From Gammaproteobacteria bacterium (lineage in GTDB: Bacteria; Pseudomonadota; Gammaproteobacteria; Pseudomonadales; Pseudohongiellaceae), in NCBI GenBank assembly GCA_003514305.1, contig DORE01000200.1:1-9157 (forward strand): a DNA stretch of 9,157 bases. The letters run 5' to 3'. Within the stretch, counting starts at the first letter, position 1, and every line of letters begins with the position of its first letter. Below the pieces are notes generated by a model. That model was given only the letters and a program-made list of their open reading frames with translations, did not search any database and was not told where the DNA came from. This document shows positions 7,022 through 9,157 of the stretch, piece after piece. The position numbers and the translations under genes are program-made.

Positions 7022-8539
7022 TTATTCGACTAATTTGACCCACTCGCCAGCCTCCGGGGTGCCACGAGGGTAATAGCCATTTAGCAACCGCAGAGTTTCC
7101 TCTGGGTAATTCGCAATTCTGCTCGCTTGGGCAACCACAGAAAAATCGAAAAACTCACTGGCCTGCACATATTTGATCTTCAGTTCGCTGCCGAGAACAG
7201 TCTCCCCGTTTTGAATCGCTCGAAACGTTCGGATGCTATCCAACATAGCCTGATCAACAGTGTCAACATCGGCGCCTTGTTCAATCTCACCTCGGAAAAC
7301 AAATACTCGAGAGCCAAAATAAATCGCAGCTACGCGCTCGGGCCTGCCGGACTCTGTCGTTGTCAGGCCAGTATGGCCAATCAAACGATACTGGTTAAGC
7401 GCTTCTGATTTTTGTAAATCTGCGACGCCCAGCTCTTCTCTAAGAAAGACGCGTGGCTCTATGGTTTTGCTTAGGCGCCTTGCTGATATTCGCAGCTCGG
7501 CAACGCCTTGATTGCTTGCGGTGACAGTCGTAGTGGTTTCACTGATCGACCACTCATCAGGTAAAACCAAAGTGTATCCCAACAATGTCTGATAGTAGCG
7601 GTTACGTTCGTCTTGCTGTCTTGACCCAGCGCTTTCCCCAACTACCAAACCATTCAGCCTTTTCCGAAGAGCAGTATTGTCATTCAGGGTCGCTTCGGTT
7701 TCTTCGAGCTTCCCCACTGCCTCTATGGCCTCCTTCAGGCGAGTGTCATTGCGTGGATGCGTTGCAAACAGCCCATGATAGCTCCCGCTGCTGCCGGAGA
7801 CGCGTCGATTAAAATCTTCCTGATTTTTTAGAACTGTTACAACGTCAATCATCGCAACAGGATCATAACCTGCCTTTAGCAAATACTCCGCGCCCAAACT
7901 ATCAGCCTCAAGCTCCATATCCCTGCCAAACCCGCTCAACCCGGTTTGTGCCCAGATAGATGCTACCTGGCTTATTTGAGATCCGGCATAACCGCTTCCA
8001 GTGGCCACCGCTGTGACAAAGCCGCCAACCTGGGCAGCAACGTTCGCAAGCCTTCCTCGAGCCTGCTGCTGAACCGCATGCCTGGCCGTGATATGGCCAA
8101 TCTCATGAGCAAGGACGGCAGCGAGTTGGGCTTCGGTGTTAATAAAAGTCAGGAGTCCGCGATTGACGTAAACGTAACCACCAGGCAGTGCCATTGCGTT
8201 GATGGCCGGGCTGTCGATAATCGTGTAAGTGTATTCGAGATCCGGTCGATGACTGGCTTCTGCCACGCGATTTCCAACCTTGGTAACATACGCTATGAGC
8301 GCCTCATCTTCATAGACAGGCTGGCTAGCGAGTATCTTCGCGTGCTCTTCGGCACCCACCTGCTTCTCGCGCGTATCAGACATCAGCACAAGATTGGCGG
8401 ACCCAGTAGCAGGGTTGACTGAACACGAAAGCGAACCTGACACCACCAGGAATCCCGCCAACAGAGTGGCGAAAAGTTTGAAGCCGGGATTTGCCTTCAT
8501 ATGAAGTACGATGTTTCCTCGAGGCGCCGGTCCAAACAT
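7022..8539 (-). CDS. M48 family metalloprotease, probable periplasmic lipoprotein
   Basis: A 505-residue zinc protease. With the start at 8539, an N-terminal hydrophobic stretch (FKLFATLLAGFLVVSGSLSC) leads to a Cys at 39, followed by SVNPATG, typical of M48 lipoproteins. The lipobox SLSC is not ideal, since -3 is Ser rather than Leu. The catalytic motif is HEIGH at 145-149 in AAVLAHEIGHITARH, and the third zinc ligand is probably E209 in DMELEADSLGAEYL. The second half (about 320-505) is an extra domain. It ends KIKYVQASEFFDF...LRLLNGYYPRGTPEAGEWVKLVE, resembling the LysM-like tail of this protease group. Relatives such as BepA degrade or help assemble outer-membrane proteins; the substrate here is unknown. 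The frame can be extended to a TTG at 8569, but a full AAGGAGGT precedes the ATG at 8539. A further ATG at 8500 gives a more usual short signal-peptide n-region but has poor spacing. It lies 36 bp after the preceding gene, likely in one operon. Confidence 0.88.
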   Translation of the reverse strand: MFGPAPRGNIVLHMKANPGFKLFATLLAGFLVVSGSLSCSVNPATGSANLVLMSDTREKQVGAEEHAKILASQPVYEDEALIAYVTKVGNRVAEASHRPDLEYTYTIIDSPAINAMALPGGYVYVNRGLLTFINTEAQLAAVLAHEIGHITARHAVQQQARGRLANVAAQVGGFVTAVATGSGYAGSQISQVASIWAQTGLSGFGRDMELEADSLGAEYLLKAGYDPVAMIDVVTVLKNQEDFNRRVSGSSGSYHGLFATHPRNDTRLKEAIEAVGKLEETEATLNDNTALRKRLNGLVVGESAGSRQQDERNRYYQTLLGYTLVLPDEWSISETTTTVTASNQGVAELRISARRLSKTIEPRVFLREELGVADLQKSEALNQYRLIGHTGLTTTESGRPERVAAIYFGSRVFVFRGEIEQGADVDTVDQAMLDSIRTFRAIQNGETVLGSELKIKYVQASEFFDFSVVAQASRIANYPEETLRLLNGYYPRGTPEAGEWVKLVE

Positions 8540-8542
8540 ATG

Positions 8543-8550
8543 ACCTCCTT
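8543..8550 (-). promoter_or_regulatory. Strong Shine-Dalgarno for the M48 gene
   Basis: AAGGAGGT on the minus strand is fully complementary to the 16S rRNA tail and lies 3 nt before the ATG at 8539. The spacing is short, but this is the best ribosome site nearby and decides against the TTG at 8569. Confidence 0.6.
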
Positions 8551-8575
8551 TATCCTTGCTGACAGCCAAAAACCT

Positions 8576-9157
8576 TTAGCTACCGTTAACGAAGTCTTTA
8601 AGCTGATTTGCCAGTCGGCTGCAGGCGTTAGCTTCCACTCGAGCAATCAGAGGAATGGGGACCACCAGTGCAGGCAGATAGGATTGGCCTGTGGCATCAG
8701 TATTGATTGTTCCAACACTTGTCAGAGTTTCAACATCCCAAACTCTGGCATCGAAGTTAGCATCGTCCTCCCACGTGCCAAACCCGAAACAACCGCCTCC
8801 GCCCGGCCCAATAGTGCAAGAGATCGAACCCTGACGATCGGTCGTCTCGGTGAAGCCATCTAACCAGACGATGTAGCGGATGCCAAACTCACTCATTCTT
8901 TCCGCTACGACGTTTTCTGCCATGAGCTGTTCGAGGTCTCGCGTTCTCAGCGGTGCAGTCCGAGGTTCGAACCAAGGAAACATAGCGTCAATAAACGTTT
9001 GCTCTGGCACAACATTGATCGCCCCATCACCTCGCGCCATCCGATCTCCAACGCACTCAACAAATTCAGTGCGGGTCTCATAGTCGCTTGCCTGACGCCG
9101 ACCTAGAATTACGACGGCCTCATCGCTCGCTATGCCAGTTTCCGCCTGCCGAAACTC
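8576..9157 (-). CDS. Conserved protein of unknown function beside M48 protease (N-terminus missing)
   Basis: The frame is open to the window edge, so this is the C-terminal 193 residues. The ATG at 9040 is internal, because the residues before it (ASDEAVVILGRRQASDYETRTEFVECVGDR) look like genuine protein of the same family. Visible features are VVPEQTFIDAMFPWFEPRTAPLR; FGIRYIVWLDG; a Gly-rich loop with two Cys (ISCTIGPGGGGCFGFGTW); YEA-like DARVWDVETL; GQSYLPALVVPIPLIARVEANAC; and an ending NQLKDFVNGS. This pattern recalls uncharacterised proteins encoded next to M48 proteases in Proteobacteria, but I know no function and assign none. There is no transmembrane segment in the visible part; a signal peptide or lipobox would be in the missing N-terminus. 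The stop lies 36 bp before the M48 start, so the two are probably cotranscribed and may act together in the envelope. Confidence 0.7.
   Translation of the reverse strand, partial: EFRQAETGIASDEAVVILGRRQASDYETRTEFVECVGDRMARGDGAINVVPEQTFIDAMFPWFEPRTAPLRTRDLEQLMAENVVAERMSEFGIRYIVWLDGFTETTDRQGSISCTIGPGGGGCFGFGTWEDDANFDARVWDVETLTSVGTINTDATGQSYLPALVVPIPLIARVEANACSRLANQLKDFVNGS

Larger units (their letters stand above)
6793..7029 (-). other. Start-less open frame in the waaF leader (possible decayed small gene)
   Basis: The 225 bp between the M48 gene and waaF hold no convincing gene. One minus-strand frame is open for 78 codons, from just after a stop at 7032-7030 to a TGA at 6795-6793 that overlaps the waaF ATG as ATGA, like the junctions further down the operon. 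It has no in-frame ATG, GTG or TTG; the only near-start is a CTG at 6969-6967. The translation contains LVCRACHNCPKTYRDYW, with a CXXCXXC pattern that also includes CXXCH. Several codons (CTA, TTA, ATA, ACA) look unlike neighbouring genes. It could be a remnant, a frameshifted gene, or chance. I recognise no family. Confidence 0.15.

Noticed and set aside
7946..8422. 158-codon plus-strand open frame
   Set aside because: Antisense to the catalytic region of the M48 protease, with no recognisable protein features.
8540..8569. TTG start for the M48 protease at 8569
   Set aside because: The perfect Shine-Dalgarno lies downstream of this TTG and directly before the ATG at 8539.
8501..8863. 120-codon plus-strand open frame starting near the M48 start
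   Set aside because: Spans antisense to two minus-strand coding regions with clear conservation; its translation is Ser/Arg-rich and featureless.
1..9157. Mobile elements, tRNA genes, CRISPR arrays or phage genes
   Set aside because: No transposase, integrase, terminal inverted repeats, tRNA-like cloverleaf or regularly spaced repeats were seen on either strand.

Overview
The window holds a lipopolysaccharide (LPS) locus of a Gram-negative bacterium, most likely a gammaproteobacterium. Evidence: the order waaF-waaC-waaG followed by a NodU/WapO-like carbamoyltransferase resembles the inner-core cluster of Pseudomonas and relatives. A lipid A acyltransferase (lpxL type) and an M48 metalloprotease lipoprotein flank it. 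No taxon below class can be justified from the sequence alone. There are no mobile elements, tRNA or rRNA genes, or CRISPR arrays.

Layout. On the plus strand, positions 1-330 are the C-terminal end of an LpxL/HtrB-type lipid A acyltransferase. It is joined by a 4-nt ATGA overlap to a 503-residue polytopic GT-C glycosyltransferase (327-1838). This pair meets, across only 16 bp, a minus-strand operon. Read in its own direction the operon is waaF (6796-5711), waaC (5698-4739, GTG start), waaG (4742-3600) and a carbamoyltransferase (3603-1855). The last two junctions are also 4-nt ATGA overlaps. Upstream of waaF lie 225 bp (6797-7021) without a convincing gene. They contain a terminator-like hairpin 14 nt before the waaF start, GC-rich inverted repeats and an open frame with no normal start codon. 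Further upstream, still on the minus strand, are an M48 metalloprotease lipoprotein (8539-7022) and the C-terminal 193 residues of a conserved uncharacterised protein that runs off the window at 9157.

How the genes fit together. LpxL finishes lipid A by secondary acylation. WaaC and WaaF add heptose I and II to Kdo. WaaG adds the first outer-core hexose. The carbamoyltransferase probably places an O-carbamoyl group on a core sugar; in Pseudomonas this is HepII. The GT-C enzyme probably transfers a sugar from a polyprenyl-phosphate donor in the periplasm to an unidentified acceptor, perhaps LPS. The M48 lipoprotein would act in the periplasm in outer-membrane quality control.

No strikingly new system is visible. 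Most worth a second look are the waaF leader, the orphan GT-C enzyme coupled to lpxL, and the carbamoyltransferase, which sits directly after waaG and departs from consensus in two motifs.
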